Below, piece after piece: positions 45,705 through 53,613 of a stretch of DNA of 64,000 nucleotides. The DNA is from Numidum massiliense (lineage in GTDB: Bacteria > Bacillota > Bacilli > Thermoactinomycetales > Novibacillaceae). Under the pieces are notes generated by a model. It saw only the letters and a list, made by a program, of their open reading frames with translations. It searched no databases and had not been told where the DNA came from. The stretch spans positions 611,757-675,756 of the forward strand of contig NZ_CTDZ01000009.1 in NCBI RefSeq assembly GCF_001375555.1, read 5' to 3'. The first letter of the stretch is position 1. Each line of letters opens with the position of its first letter. The translations under genes and the position numbers were made by a program.

Positions 45705-45771
45705 AAGCCCGTCGACAACGGAATGGGTGTTGATGCTCATTGAAGCTTTCCATTCCAATGTCGACGGGCTT
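45705..45771. repeat. long imperfect hairpin, 22-bp arms
   Basis: AAGCCCGTCGAC-AACGGAATGG (45705-45726) faces CCATTCCAAT-GTCGACGGGCTT (45750-45771); the outer 12 bp pair perfectly and the inner 10 with two mismatches. It lies downstream of the minus-strand SGNH hydrolase gene. Without T-runs it is more like a structured RNA end, attenuator or small palindromic insertion than an ordinary terminator. Nothing else is visible in 45527-45801. Confidence 0.8.
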
Positions 45772-45801
45772 TGTGACAATGAAGCCGCGCTGCGCCAGAT
45801 A

Positions 45802-46467
45802 CTACGGCCTAAAAAAGGGCGTACTGGAAGCAAATGTATCTGCGATGACACGGTAGCCGCGGGCATTCGGGTGAATCGGCTGTTTCAAGGTGAAGGGGCG
45901 GTATTCCTCGAGTACACCATTGCGGTAATAACTGATAAGTTGTGCCTCTCGCCCTTGAAAAGCCATATACAAGTCGGCGACGGGAAAGTTGTAACGGGAG
46001 GCTATTTGCCGGATGATCCCCTCATTGCAAATGCCGACGAGTTCACGCGCGAGCGGCGTGTTCGGAAAAGGGTTATAAAACGTGCCGACGACGACCGAAC
46101 GATGCAATTTAGCCAACGTATAACAAATGGTCGCGAAGTTGTGCTCGAATTTGGCTAGGGCGCGATCGAGGTAGTAACTATTACCAGAATGGCGCCAACG
46201 TACATACGCGTAAATAAGATCGTCGCCCCCGATGCACACCGTTACGAGGTCGGCGTCGCTCATTAATCGTAGCACCGACGCATGTTGCATTAACTTAAGT
46301 AGCCCGGTACTCGTCAGCCCCCTTTTTCCTAAATTACTAAAAAAAACTGGCCGTCCGACGTGGCCTTCGATCATCTCCGCCAAAACCGTCGGATAGCGGT
46401 TCCTATACGGGACGTTACTACCTTTTGTAATAGAATCGCCCAAGGCGACATAAGCGAAAGGATACAT
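45802..46467 (-). CDS. GDSL/SGNH-family hydrolase
   Basis: Esterase/lipase-type hydrolase, 221 residues, without a clear signal peptide. Block I YVALGDSITKGS (nucleophile Ser), block II NLGKRGLTS, block III reads CIGGDDL where the family has G-G-N-D, and block V LKQPIHPNARGYRVIAD supplies the Asp/His-type catalytic pair. Asn to Asp at the oxyanion position is unusual but seen in some members. ATG after GGGAG by seven bases. Substrate unknown. Confidence 0.82.
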   Translation of the reverse strand: MYPFAYVALGDSITKGSNVPYRNRYPTVLAEMIEGHVGRPVFFSNLGKRGLTSTGLLKLMQHASVLRLMSDADLVTVCIGGDDLIYAYVRWRHSGNSYYLDRALAKFEHNFATICYTLAKLHRSVVVGTFYNPFPNTPLARELVGICNEGIIRQIASRYNFPVADLYMAFQGREAQLISYYRNGVLEEYRPFTLKQPIHPNARGYRVIADTFASSTPFFRP

Positions 46468-46823
46468 CGCGCTACTCCCAGAAAGAAGTTGTTACATCAT
46501 ATGCTTTTCCATCCCCTTCCGTGACTTGAGAGGGGTGAAAAGAGCTATTTTTATTCCATTTAATAGAAAATGAGGATCGGCGATCTAACGTCATAAACCG
46601 CTTTCATAACCGTTTCGGCATACGAAGCAATCGCGGAAGCGTGTCGAAAGACGTCAAAAACGGTAGTGAGGGCGCCTAGGAACGTTTTTTTTTGGCACAA
46701 ATAGCCGATCAGGGCTATATATGCGTCATTCGACAAAAAATTACTAGTAGCATTGCGCGGGTAAGTCTGCTACAATAGGCGCAAGATTGGTGATTCCTCC
46801 CTATACTATTTCGGAGGTGTTGC
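46468..46823 (+). promoter_or_regulatory. gene-free leader of the G5/3D gene
   Basis: No gene seen. A TACAAT at 46771-46776 about 50 bases before the start codon is the best -10 candidate; no good -35 faces it. A run of nine T at 46685-46693 follows a GGCGCC palindrome but no convincing stem. I looked for a c-di-AMP (ydaO) riboswitch, common before such wall genes, and did not recognise one. Confidence 0.3.
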
Positions 46824-48032
46824 ATGAGACATAAGGTCATACTCGGCATGGGGATTCTTACGGTATTCGCTGTCGCTGGGTTATTGGTCGGATTTGCCAT
46901 GCAGAAGGATGTTACAATTTCGTTTAACGACGGTAAGAAGGACGCGAAAGTGACCGTGTGGATGGGCACAGTGGAAGATGCACTGGCCGAAGCCGACTTC
47001 GACGTGGAAGAGTTGAAGAAACATTACCGCACGAGTGTACCGTGGACCCAACCGATTGAAGGGGACGTCCAAGTCGATTTGACGCGGTTTTACCGGGTGA
47101 CGTTATTTGACGCCGGTAAGAAGTCGTTAGTAGAGACAGAAAATAGGACGGTAACTGACCTTTTTGAGGAAAAAGGCATAACTGTTGGAGACTTAGACGA
47201 AGTTAACGTATCACTTGATGATCAATTGACAGATGACATGCAAATAGTCATCGACCGCATCGAAGAGAAGGTAGTAACAAAGAAAGAAAAACTTCCCTTT
47301 GATACGAAGAAAAAAGAGGATGCCGATCTAGAAAAAGGCAAGGAAGTCGTCACGCGTCAAGGGGCTTCCGGGCAAAAGGTCACAAAAATAACATACAGAT
47401 ATAAAAATGGCGAGCTAATTGCGAAGGATAAAAAAGTTATCCGCAACAAAAAGCCGGTTAACAAAATAATCGCCGTAGGTACGAAGGAAGAGAAAGTAGT
47501 TGCAGCAGACAAACAACAAGTACATACACCTAAGAAGTCGGGCACGCAATTAGCTAATCGCCAGCGGGAGCAGACGTCCAATCAGTCTGCACCGAACAAA
47601 CAAAACAACGAGTCTAAGCAAAGTGCGCCGAGTAAGCCAAAACCGGCTCCTAAACCGTCGCCAAAACCGGCTCCTAAACCGTCCCCAAAACCATCCAAAC
47701 CAAGACCTGGAAAGCCAACAGCTTCCAATCCGGGGACGATTCAAGGACAGCCTTACTCGAGAGTCCTATCGATGACGGCAACGGCTTACTGTAAAGGAAA
47801 TGACGGTGGTGGCCGTACGGCAACTGGTACCGTTCCGAAGCGCGGAACGATCGCCGTCGACCCGTCGGTCATTCCACTAGGGACGCGCCTGTACATTTCA
47901 GGATACGGATTTGGGGTTGCTGAGGATACTGGTGGTGCGATCAAAGGCAACATCATTGACGTTTTCGTCGGTTCTTGTGGCGAAGCAAACCAATGGGGAA
48001 GACAAGGCGTCAAAGTGTATATCCTGAAATAA
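46824..48032 (+). CDS. YabE-like cell wall protein: DUF348, G5 and 3D domains
   Basis: Secreted or membrane-anchored peptidoglycan-active protein, related to resuscitation-promoting factors; 402 residues. Signal/anchor helix at ~5-27; two DUF348 repeats (VTVWMGTVEDALAEADFDVEE and RTVTDLFEEKGITVGDLDEV); G5 domain (~145-215; KVTKITYRYKNGELI); a Ser/Gln then Pro-Lys repeat linker (~240-300) suited to crossing the wall; and the C-terminal 3D domain (SMTATAYCKGNDGGGRTATG ... GTIAVDPSVIPLGTRLYI ... AEDTGGAIKGNIIDVFV) whose conserved aspartates resemble the MltA lytic transglycosylase site. ATG after GGAGGTG. Ends before a strong terminator. Confidence 0.9.
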   Translation: MRHKVILGMGILTVFAVAGLLVGFAMQKDVTISFNDGKKDAKVTVWMGTVEDALAEADFDVEELKKHYRTSVPWTQPIEGDVQVDLTRFYRVTLFDAGKKSLVETENRTVTDLFEEKGITVGDLDEVNVSLDDQLTDDMQIVIDRIEEKVVTKKEKLPFDTKKKEDADLEKGKEVVTRQGASGQKVTKITYRYKNGELIAKDKKVIRNKKPVNKIIAVGTKEEKVVAADKQQVHTPKKSGTQLANRQREQTSNQSAPNKQNNESKQSAPSKPKPAPKPSPKPAPKPSPKPSKPRPGKPTASNPGTIQGQPYSRVLSMTATAYCKGNDGGGRTATGTVPKRGTIAVDPSVIPLGTRLYISGYGFGVAEDTGGAIKGNIIDVFVGSCGEANQWGRQGVKVYILK

Positions 48033-48065
48033 CGGCATACTTTGTAAGACATTTTTGGGAGGAAC

Positions 48066-48099
48066 GCCCCCAGCTACATTCAGTGGCTGGGGCTTTTTT
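48066..48099 (+). terminator. terminator of the G5/3D gene
   Basis: GCCCCCAGCTAC pairs with GTGGCTGGGGC (one bulge), followed by six T. Confidence 0.9.
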
Positions 48100-48185
48100 G
48101 GCGCTGTGAGCCGGAAACGGAAGGCTTACCGCCTCCCCGTGAATTTATTTTTTTACAGGATAAAATTAAACCTAAACAAATTCGA

Positions 48186-48278
48186 TATAATAGTGTATAA
48201 TAACTAGTGAATGACCCCTTTCTAATAGATTCCTCCCTTTTAAGCGTTGCCTTTCGCACGGCAACGCTCTTTTTTTTG
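48186..48278 (+). ncRNA. candidate small RNA with its own terminator
   Basis: Two TATAAT boxes (48186-48191, 48196-48201) precede ~60 bases without a gene, ending in a strong terminator: AGCGTTGCC (48243-48251) and GGCAACGCT (48260-48268), loop of eight, then nine T. Another terminator lies upstream at 48066, so this T-run cannot belong to the G5/3D gene unless as a backup. No good -35 box is visible, which lowers confidence. Confidence 0.4.
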
Positions 48279-48304
48279 CAGAAAAGCATGGTCCGAAATT
48301 AGAA

Positions 48305-48338
48305 AAACGCTTTCGGATCCGCGTACCCGAAAGCGTTT
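48305..48338 (-). terminator. terminator of the 84-residue protein gene
   Basis: AAACGCTTTCGG and CCGAAAGCGTTT form a perfect 12-bp stem with a 10-nt loop; on the minus strand it runs into TTTTTC. Confidence 0.8.
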
Positions 48339-48367
48339 AACATTTGCCGTAATTATAAACGGTGAGA

Positions 48368-48622
48368 CTAAAGTAGTTGCGACGTTTCTTCCGATTCTAG
48401 CCACTCGTTCCAAGTCGACGGCGTTACCGAAGAAGGAATCGTTTTGCCGCATGAACTCATTCGTTCATATGCCTCGTTCAACAGTGAACGTTCGTTTCGT
48501 TCTTTATCAGATAAGTCGCGTTTGTGCGCTTGTTCATTTAGTTGCAAGATCCGGCTCTTAATCGCCGATTCCACCGCAGACGCCTGAGCGTGCGTCTCCA
48601 TCAGTAAAATACGTTTAATCAC
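48368..48622 (-). CDS. hypothetical 84-residue protein
   Basis: Not recognised. Small, charged and mostly helical: an amphipathic start (VIKRILLMETHAQ), then AVESAIKSRILQLNEQ, KRDLSDKERNERSLLNEAYERM, and a Trp-containing tail. One Cys; no membrane segment. GTG 48622 lies eight bases after AGGAGG. A 17-bp palindrome and a cre-like site lie 40-80 bases upstream, and a strong terminator follows, so it is a separately regulated single-gene unit. Confidence 0.65.
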   Translation of the reverse strand: MIKRILLMETHAQASAVESAIKSRILQLNEQAHKRDLSDKERNERSLLNEAYERMSSCGKTIPSSVTPSTWNEWLESEETSQLL

Positions 48623-48660
48623 TGTCACTACCTCCTTACGAGCATAAGCTATCTTTATGT

Positions 48661-48700
48661 TAATGGTTGAACCATTATGTGCGAAACGTGAGCGCTATCA
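48661..48700 (-). promoter_or_regulatory. palindromic operator and cre-like site before the 84-residue gene
   Basis: TAATGGTTGAACCATTA (48661-48677) is a perfect palindrome around one central base. CGTGAGCGCTATCA (48687-48700) fits the cre consensus TGWNANCGNTNWCA at all but the first fixed position. AAAGCAAGCGCTTTTT beyond it is a further imperfect dyad. Control by CcpA plus a second regulator is inferred. Confidence 0.5.
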
Positions 48701-48844
48701 CAATAAAGCAAGCGCTTTTTCTTCCTGTTTATATGATACCCTATTTTCGCCTTCGAAAACGTTAACATTTTGTGAACGCTTTGTCACACTTGAAGATGAA
48801 AGGTGAAGCGGAGATTGGAGAGGTTCTGTCGATGGCGTGCGTTT

Positions 48845-48898
48845 GAAGGGGCTGCGACAGGAAGCCGCTCTTTTACCGGCTTTCTGGACAGCCCCTTC
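48845..48898 (+). other. two-part hairpin in a gene-free stretch
   Basis: Outer stem GAAGGGGCTG/CAGCCCCTTC (10 bp, perfect) encloses an inner stem GGAAGCCG/CGGCTTTC. Weakly T-rich sequence follows on the plus strand. Flanking 48701-48934 has no gene. It could terminate a short transcript or be a decayed small insertion; I cannot decide. Confidence 0.5.
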
Positions 48899-48934
48899 AT
48901 TTTCAAGGACTTTTTTGAGACAGCTTCTTCGTCC

Positions 48935-49279
48935 TTAACGGACGGTGCTTAAATAAGAGGCGATTTCCGCCACTTTATGTTGCGCGGCTTCTACTATTTC
49001 GTTCGGAATGGCCTGTGCGCGTTGAAAGCGATTTGGCCCAGGATATTTGCCGATATAAGGTTGGTCCAACTGTAAAAGTGAACGATCGTTTGCTCTTTGA
49101 CGGGCATAATGGGTTGGGATGCGTAAATAGTACATCGTTCGTGAAGCGGCATCTTCTATGCGCATGTCGTATGTGAAGTCTATGTTTCCGCGGCGCGTGA
49201 ACCCTTGTGCGCATAACATCCGATCGACGACGGGAAAAGGTTTCACCATTCCAGTGAGCAAAGATTCTTCAAAATGCAA
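48935..49279 (-). CDS. YugN-like family protein
   Basis: 114-residue protein resembling the YugN family of Bacillus, function unknown. The recognisable part is HFEESLLTGMVKPFPVVDRMLCAQGFTRRGNIDFTYDMRIED followed by YYLRIPTHYARQR. TTG 49279 lies eight bases after AAGGAGG; the frame continues upstream without a ribosome site. Confidence 0.55.
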   Translation of the reverse strand: MHFEESLLTGMVKPFPVVDRMLCAQGFTRRGNIDFTYDMRIEDAASRTMYYLRIPTHYARQRANDRSLLQLDQPYIGKYPGPNRFQRAQAIPNEIVEAAQHKVAEIASYLSTVR

Positions 49280-49419
49280 AGATGGAACCTCCTTAGCGGC
49301 ATGTTGTTCACGTACTTGCTTATTAATATAAACGTATGCAGCGACAGCGTGTTTCAAATCGGCAAACTTTTTTTAATCCAAAAAGGCACTGAGACGATTC
49401 AGCACCTTTGTGAACAATG

Positions 49420-49848
49420 TTACAGTTCTTTTTTCATGGCGATGTGTTCAATACCTGCGTCTAAAAAAAACTCCCCATACGGCTTGTAACCGAGTGTACT
49501 GTAAAACGGTTGGGCTTGTGTCTGTGCGTGAAGTTCGACCTCAGATGCCCCTTGCGCCATAGCTTCCGTTTCGAGTGCCGCCATGAGCTCGCGTCCAACC
49601 CCGCTGCCGCGGTAGCGGGATAAAACAGCGACCCGTTCGGCTTTAGCAGATCGCGGTGTGACGAGACGCATGCGCGCAGTTCCCGCCAATTCGCCGTTCA
49701 CGGTAGCTAAAAAGTGGGTCGCCTCGTTTTCGAGTGAGTCGAGTTCGAGCGTCGGGGGAACGTGTTGCTCTTCGACGAATACTTTGTGGCGAATGGCAAA
49801 AGCGTCTGATTGCTCATCTGCCGTTATTTTTTTTACAGTGATCGTCAT
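49420..49848 (-). CDS. yjcF: GNAT N-acetyltransferase (YjcF-like)
   Basis: 142-residue GNAT enzyme; acetyl-CoA loop AVLSRYRGSGVGRELM, with AIRHKVFVEEQHVPPTLELD near the start as in YjcF/ElaA-like members. Substrate unknown. On the minus strand 16 bases behind the YjcG-like gene, the same pairing as yjcG-yjcF in Bacillus, which supports both names. Confidence 0.75.
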   Translation of the reverse strand: MTITVKKITADEQSDAFAIRHKVFVEEQHVPPTLELDSLENEATHFLATVNGELAGTARMRLVTPRSAKAERVAVLSRYRGSGVGRELMAALETEAMAQGASEVELHAQTQAQPFYSTLGYKPYGEFFLDAGIEHIAMKKEL

Positions 49849-49864
49849 TTAAAACTGTCTCTCC

Positions 49865-50380
49865 TTAAGGTTGTTCAGATAATAAAAACGTTTGATACAC
49901 TGTCCACATGCCGTTGTCCATTTCGTATAATAGATGGAAGCGGTCAACGGTCGTCGTGGCATTGAGCTGCATCATGCGTAAACTAACATATACGTCGTGC
50001 AGCTCCCCGTCTGACAGTTTTTGTCCGATCGTCATGTGCGGGACGTAACTATACGCCTGTCCGTCGTCTAAGAGTCCTGAGTTACACGCTTCGTGCAAAC
50101 GGATCAGCGGTTCTTCGTCCTTAATCGCCATATAGATCACGTTCGTCGTCGGATAAAACGTATTCACTTTGTGAAACTCAATCTCGAAAGGCGCCGTCTC
50201 ACGTGCGATTTTTTCCAAATGGGTCACGATGTCAGCGAGTTTACGATCTTGCAGCGAAAAATCGTACTTAAGAGTAATGTGCGGGGGAATGAGTGAATAA
50301 TTTGAGTCGTAACGTTTACGATACGGATTCGCTAAGTCTTGAATTTCTCTGGACGGAAAAATAACGATACCGTATTTCAT
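49865..50380 (-). CDS. yjcG: YjcG-like 2'-5' RNA ligase/phosphoesterase family protein
   Basis: 171-residue member of the 2H phosphoesterase superfamily. The two catalytic H-x-T-x motifs are PPHITLKYD (~residue 34) and VPHMTIGQK (~residue 117). Physiological substrate unknown. ATG with AAAGGAGG upstream, first of the yjcG-yjcF pair. Confidence 0.83.
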   Translation of the reverse strand: MKYGIVIFPSREIQDLANPYRKRYDSNYSLIPPHITLKYDFSLQDRKLADIVTHLEKIARETAPFEIEFHKVNTFYPTTNVIYMAIKDEEPLIRLHEACNSGLLDDGQAYSYVPHMTIGQKLSDGELHDVYVSLRMMQLNATTTVDRFHLLYEMDNGMWTVYQTFLLSEQP

Positions 50381-50439
50381 GTGGCTGCCTCCTTTTTGGG
50401 ACAGTTGTATTTTGAATAGTGTACCTCATTTTTGCACGG

Positions 50440-50468
50440 TTGACAATTACAATCTTTAAACGTATTAA
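50440..50468 (+). promoter_or_regulatory. sigma-A promoter of the pgpA/yutG-like gene
   Basis: Perfect TTGACA (50440-50445), 17-bp spacer, TATTAA (50463-50468), ~50 bp before the start codon. Confidence 0.6.
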
Positions 50469-50518
50469 TGTACAATGTATAGTAATAGAAAAAAAGTGAA
50501 TGGGAAAGGAGACGTACG

Positions 50519-51055
50519 ATGTCACACGTCCACAGTAATGTCGTAAAAAGTGCAGCTCTACAACGGCTAGAGGAACGCGGTGTCGCGCTCAAAGATATCG
50601 CTGATATTGTATACGAGTTACAAGTACCTTACTGTCCGCAATTAACGAAAGCGGCTTGCTTAGAAAGTGTCGTATCCGTTTTGGAAAAGCGGGAGATCCA
50701 ACACGCGATTCTCGTCGGCGTGGAGCTGGACGAGTTAGCGGAACAAGGGAAGCTCTCTGAACCGTTGCAGTCGATTGTCGCCTCCGACGAAGGGCTGTTC
50801 GGGTGTGACGAGACGTTAGCGCTCGGTTCGGTGTTCGGGTACGGCAGTATCGCCGTCACTTCGTTCGGCTATCTGGATAAGCAAAAAACGGGTATAATTC
50901 GCGAACTTGACCGTAAGCGCAACGGTAAAGTACACACATTTTTAGACGATCTCGTGGCGAGCATTGCTGCTTCTGCCTCCAGTCGGTTGGCCCACCGGCT
51001 ACGCGATGAGGAAGAAGCGTTAAAGGTAGTAAACGAGGACAGTAGCGCCCTGTAA
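50519..51055 (+). CDS. phosphatidylglycerophosphatase A family protein (YutG-like)
   Basis: 178-residue protein of the PgpA/YutG family, which dephosphorylates phosphatidylglycerophosphate or acts on a related substrate in Firmicutes. LEERGVALKDIADIVYELQVPYCPQLT, VLEKREIQHAILVGVELDEL and the C-terminal HTFLDDLVASIAASASSRLAHRL match YutG. No obvious membrane helix, as in the Bacillus form. ATG with AAAGGAGACG upstream. Ends at a clear terminator. Confidence 0.82.
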   Translation: MSHVHSNVVKSAALQRLEERGVALKDIADIVYELQVPYCPQLTKAACLESVVSVLEKREIQHAILVGVELDELAEQGKLSEPLQSIVASDEGLFGCDETLALGSVFGYGSIAVTSFGYLDKQKTGIIRELDRKRNGKVHTFLDDLVASIAASASSRLAHRLRDEEEALKVVNEDSSAL

Positions 51056-51066
51056 AAAGGGCAAAA

Positions 51067-51088
51067 GACCCTGTTATAGGGTTTTTTT
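51067..51088 (+). terminator. terminator of the yutG-like gene
   Basis: ACCCT-GTTAT-AGGGT followed by seven T; a weaker GCCC/GGGC hairpin lies just before it. Confidence 0.85.
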
Positions 51089-51148
51089 AATTCCGCTAAA
51101 AAAAGCCGAGACGGGGGCTCGGCATTAAATGTAAGAGGAGGGAACATT

Positions 51149-51220
51149 ATGATTGGCCTAAAAAAAGGCCAAGGTTTGTTTGTAATATTAGCGTATGCAA
51201 GCTGTAAAAAGGGTGATTAG
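51149..51220 (+). CDS. possible 23-residue peptide with a strong ribosome site
   Basis: AGAGGAGGG lies six bases before an ATG opening a 23-codon frame (starts MIGLKKGQGLFVILAYASC). A hydrophobic centre follows two lysines. Between the codons GGCCTAAAAAAAGGCC forms a small hairpin. No known family; the ribosome site is the only support. Confidence 0.3.
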   Translation: MIGLKKGQGLFVILAYASCKKGD

Positions 51221-51293
51221 GCAAAAAATAAAAATGTGTTGCTATCCCAACACTGGCGATCCCAACATCTAGTCCATGTGCGAAACAGTAAAA

Positions 51294-51337
51294 GTGAGGA
51301 TGAGCCGTCATTTTACTGTTGACGCACTCATCCTCAC
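51294..51337 (-). terminator. terminator of the Met/Gln/Ala repeat protein gene
   Basis: GTGAGGATGAG and CTCATCCTCAC pair perfectly (11 bp), with CGTCA/TGACG extending the stem; on the minus strand TTTTAC follows. Confidence 0.7.
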
Positions 51338-51356
51338 GAATCATCAGGGGGGGCGT

Positions 51357-52001
51357 TTACCGCAACTGGCTACATGTTTGGCTAATTTTTTGTGCGAGTT
51401 GTTGGATTTGCGACGCTTTTTGATTTACTGCTTGTTGAGGGTTTGTACTTTGCTTAACCTGCCCAGCTAACGTACCAATTTCGGCTTGTAACGCCTGCGT
51501 ATGCTGCTGGATTTGTTGGAGTTGGGTATTGACTTGTTGCTGTTGCGCCGTTTGTTGGCTAGCTTGCGCGCTAGCCTGCAAGCCGCCCGCCTGTTGCCCA
51601 GCTTGCATAGCCGATTGCTGTCCTGCTTGGCCTACTTGCATACCAGCTTGTTGTCCCGCTTGCATACCTACTGGCTGCTTCATGCTAGCTGGTTGACTGG
51701 CCTGCATGCCAGCTGACTGGCTAGCTTGCATCCCCGCTTGCTGTTGCGTAGTCGCTGACGGACTAGCCTGCATTCCAACCTGTTGGCCAGCTTGTGCACC
51801 TGCTTGCATGCCAACCTGTTGTCCAGCTTGAGCACCTGCCTGCATGCCAGCCGTTTGCGCGGCCTGTTGGCTCGCCTTCATACTCGCCTTCATATGCGCC
51901 TGTTGCTGTAGCATTTGGGCAGAACTCGTTGCCTCAGCGGTCGCTTGCTTAGCCTTTTGTATAGCTTGTTGTTTCTGGAGCTTTTTGCTTTGGTTTGGCA
52001 A
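51357..52001 (-). CDS. low-complexity Met/Gln/Ala/Gly repeat protein
   Basis: 214-residue protein of no known family. Residues ~15-45 form a basic Gln/Ala helix (QKQQAIQKAKQATAEATSSA); ~50-140 are irregular repeats of G-M-Q-A-G/S-x-Q (GMQAGAQAGQQV occurs twice, then GMQASQSAGMQASQPAS); ~145-214 return to a Gln-rich amphipathic helix ending in one Cys (ISQTCSQLR). No signal peptide or membrane segment. TTG 52001 follows GGGG by eight bases; an in-frame TTG at 52010 is possible. Such composition suggests a self-assembling or surface/spore-layer protein, but that is speculation. Confidence 0.65.
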   Translation of the reverse strand: MPNQSKKLQKQQAIQKAKQATAEATSSAQMLQQQAHMKASMKASQQAAQTAGMQAGAQAGQQVGMQAGAQAGQQVGMQASPSATTQQQAGMQASQSAGMQASQPASMKQPVGMQAGQQAGMQVGQAGQQSAMQAGQQAGGLQASAQASQQTAQQQQVNTQLQQIQQHTQALQAEIGTLAGQVKQSTNPQQAVNQKASQIQQLAQKISQTCSQLR

Positions 52002-52257
52002 AAGATACAACCCCTTTTTTCAGAAAGTAATCGAAGGCCCAGCCCCCGACACGTTTAGCATGGCTTCCGCATGTCGCTACAATTCCCTGTAGAAAATGGC
52101 ACGGTACGCCCTACTACGGTGGTGCGGCAGTAGCTTTGCGAATGAATGATTGGTGACATGTCCGCTGCGCGCCTCACCGTAATAGGTGTTTTTGTTTCCA
52201 AGGAAAAAGCAGAAGTTGTCGTGCGGGAATACGGGGAAGTAAGTAAAAATCGGGTTG

Positions 52258-53149
52258 TTATGTAACTTTTATGACGAGCGATTGGTCGACGTCGCGAAAA
52301 GACTTGCGGCCGGTTTACACCCATTTCGCCAGCAACAGCTAGTGCATAGGCGTACGGACGCCCGATTAGGACTGCCGTGGCTCCGAGGGCGACTGCTTTA
52401 ATGACGTCGGCGCCGCGTCGGATGCCGCTGTCGAGTAGAACGGGGACATCGCCTTTCACTGCTTCACAAATAGAAGGTAAAACGTCAAGGGTGGCCACAG
52501 CGCCATCGAGCTGCCGACCGCCGTGGTTAGAGACGATGAGGCCATCGACACCGTGTTCGACAGCTAAAACGGCGTCATTCGGGTGGGTAATACCTTTAAT
52601 GAGCAGCGGCAACTGTGTTTGTTCACGTACGAAGGCGAGTTCCTTCCAAGTGAAGGCGGTGTTGTTGCCCTCGTCTAACGCCTTTAGCACAGCCGCGCGG
52701 ACGTTTTTTTCCGGAGGTTCGTCTAACATGCTGCAAAACACTGGGTCGGAAAAGTAGTTCCCCATTCCATCTCCCGATAAAAAAGGTAAATACGCGTTAC
52801 GCAAATCTCGTTCGCGCCATCCGAGCAAGGTGGAATCGATCGTCACGACGATGGCCGCATAATGTGCGGCTTCTGCTCGCCGGAGGAAACTGATGGTTAG
52901 CTCGCGGTTGCGCGGAGGGTACAATTGGAACCAGCGGTGGGCACCGCCCATTGCTTCGGCCACTTGTTCGATGGTCATCGTCGCTACGTTACTTAGGATA
53001 TAGGGGATACCGAGTTTTGCCGCTGCCTTCGCCGGGGCTAATTCCGCGTCGCAGTGTAAAATCGAATTGACACCGATTGGCGCCAGTAACATTAGTTCCC
53101 CCAAGAGAAAAAAATGTCGTAGCGGTTGTTTCGTATGGCGCGGTACAAG
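52258..53149 (-). pseudogene. degraded FMN-dependent alpha-hydroxy-acid oxidase (LldD-like)
   Basis: The middle of an FMN-dependent alpha-hydroxy acid dehydrogenase/oxidase is clear: LMLLAPIGVNSILH, WFQLYPPRNRELT, LLIKGITHPNDAVLAVEHGV, VSNHGGRQLDGAVATLDVL (catalytic His and Arg) and VPVLLDSGIRRGADVIKA. Two lesions show it is broken. The frame opens only at LVPRHTKQPLRHF, right after a stop, so the first ~80-90 residues are missing. After GRPYAYALAVAGEMGV the frame shifts, and the expected tail (FRDVDQSLVIKVT, stop) is found in another frame ending at 52258. The run-on frame to 52055 is not family-like. Confidence 0.75.
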
Positions 53150-53213
53150 TTATTGTGTCAAATTGAGTGGTCATTATGTAATGCGCAAAGCCTTTCAAGA
53201 GAGGGTTGTAAGT

Positions 53214-53262
53214 TTAAAGGTGTTATATTAATATTCCAAAACATTTTTTTAAAAAGAGATCC
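53214..53262 (+). repeat. AT-rich ~49-bp repeat, copy 1
   Basis: GTTTAAAGGTGTTATATTAA followed by TATTCCAAAACA, seven T and AAAAAGAGAT. A second copy, about 85 percent identical by eye, lies at 56086-56135. This copy is just ahead of the tRNA-fMet promoter. Confidence 0.7.
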
Positions 53263-53272
53263 TAAAAAAGGC

Positions 53273-53301
53273 TTGTCAAATCCCCCGTAATCGTGTATAG
53301 T
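53273..53301 (+). promoter_or_regulatory. promoter of tRNA-fMet
   Basis: TTGTCA (53273-53278), 17-bp spacer, TATAGT (53296-53301), 12 bases before the tRNA. Confidence 0.75.
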
Positions 53302-53313
53302 TAATTTTGTTGC

Positions 53314-53468
<155 letters not shown>

Positions 53469-53514
53469 GAGTGAGCTTTTGTAAGGCTGAGGGGCTTAAG
53501 GGGAATGGTTGTCT

Positions 53515-53591
53515 GGAGCTGTGGTGTAGAGGCCTAACATGCCTGCCTGTCACGCAGGAGATCGCGGGTTCGAATCCCGTCAGCTCCGCCA
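53515..53591 (+). tRNA. tRNA-Asp (GUC)
   Basis: 77-nt cloverleaf; acceptor GGAGCTG/CAGCTCC, anticodon GTC in CCTGTCACGCAGG, T-arm GGGTTCGAATCCC, encoded CCA. Confidence 0.96.
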
Positions 53592-53613
53592 GAAAGTACC
53601 CTAAGAAAACCTC

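Noticed and set aside
46468..46823. c-di-AMP (ydaO-type) riboswitch before the G5/3D gene
   Set aside because: Expected from the gene family, but the conserved core elements could not be found.
51147..51344. Minus-strand 65-codon frame
   Set aside because: Runs through the terminator of the neighbouring gene and has no ribosome site.
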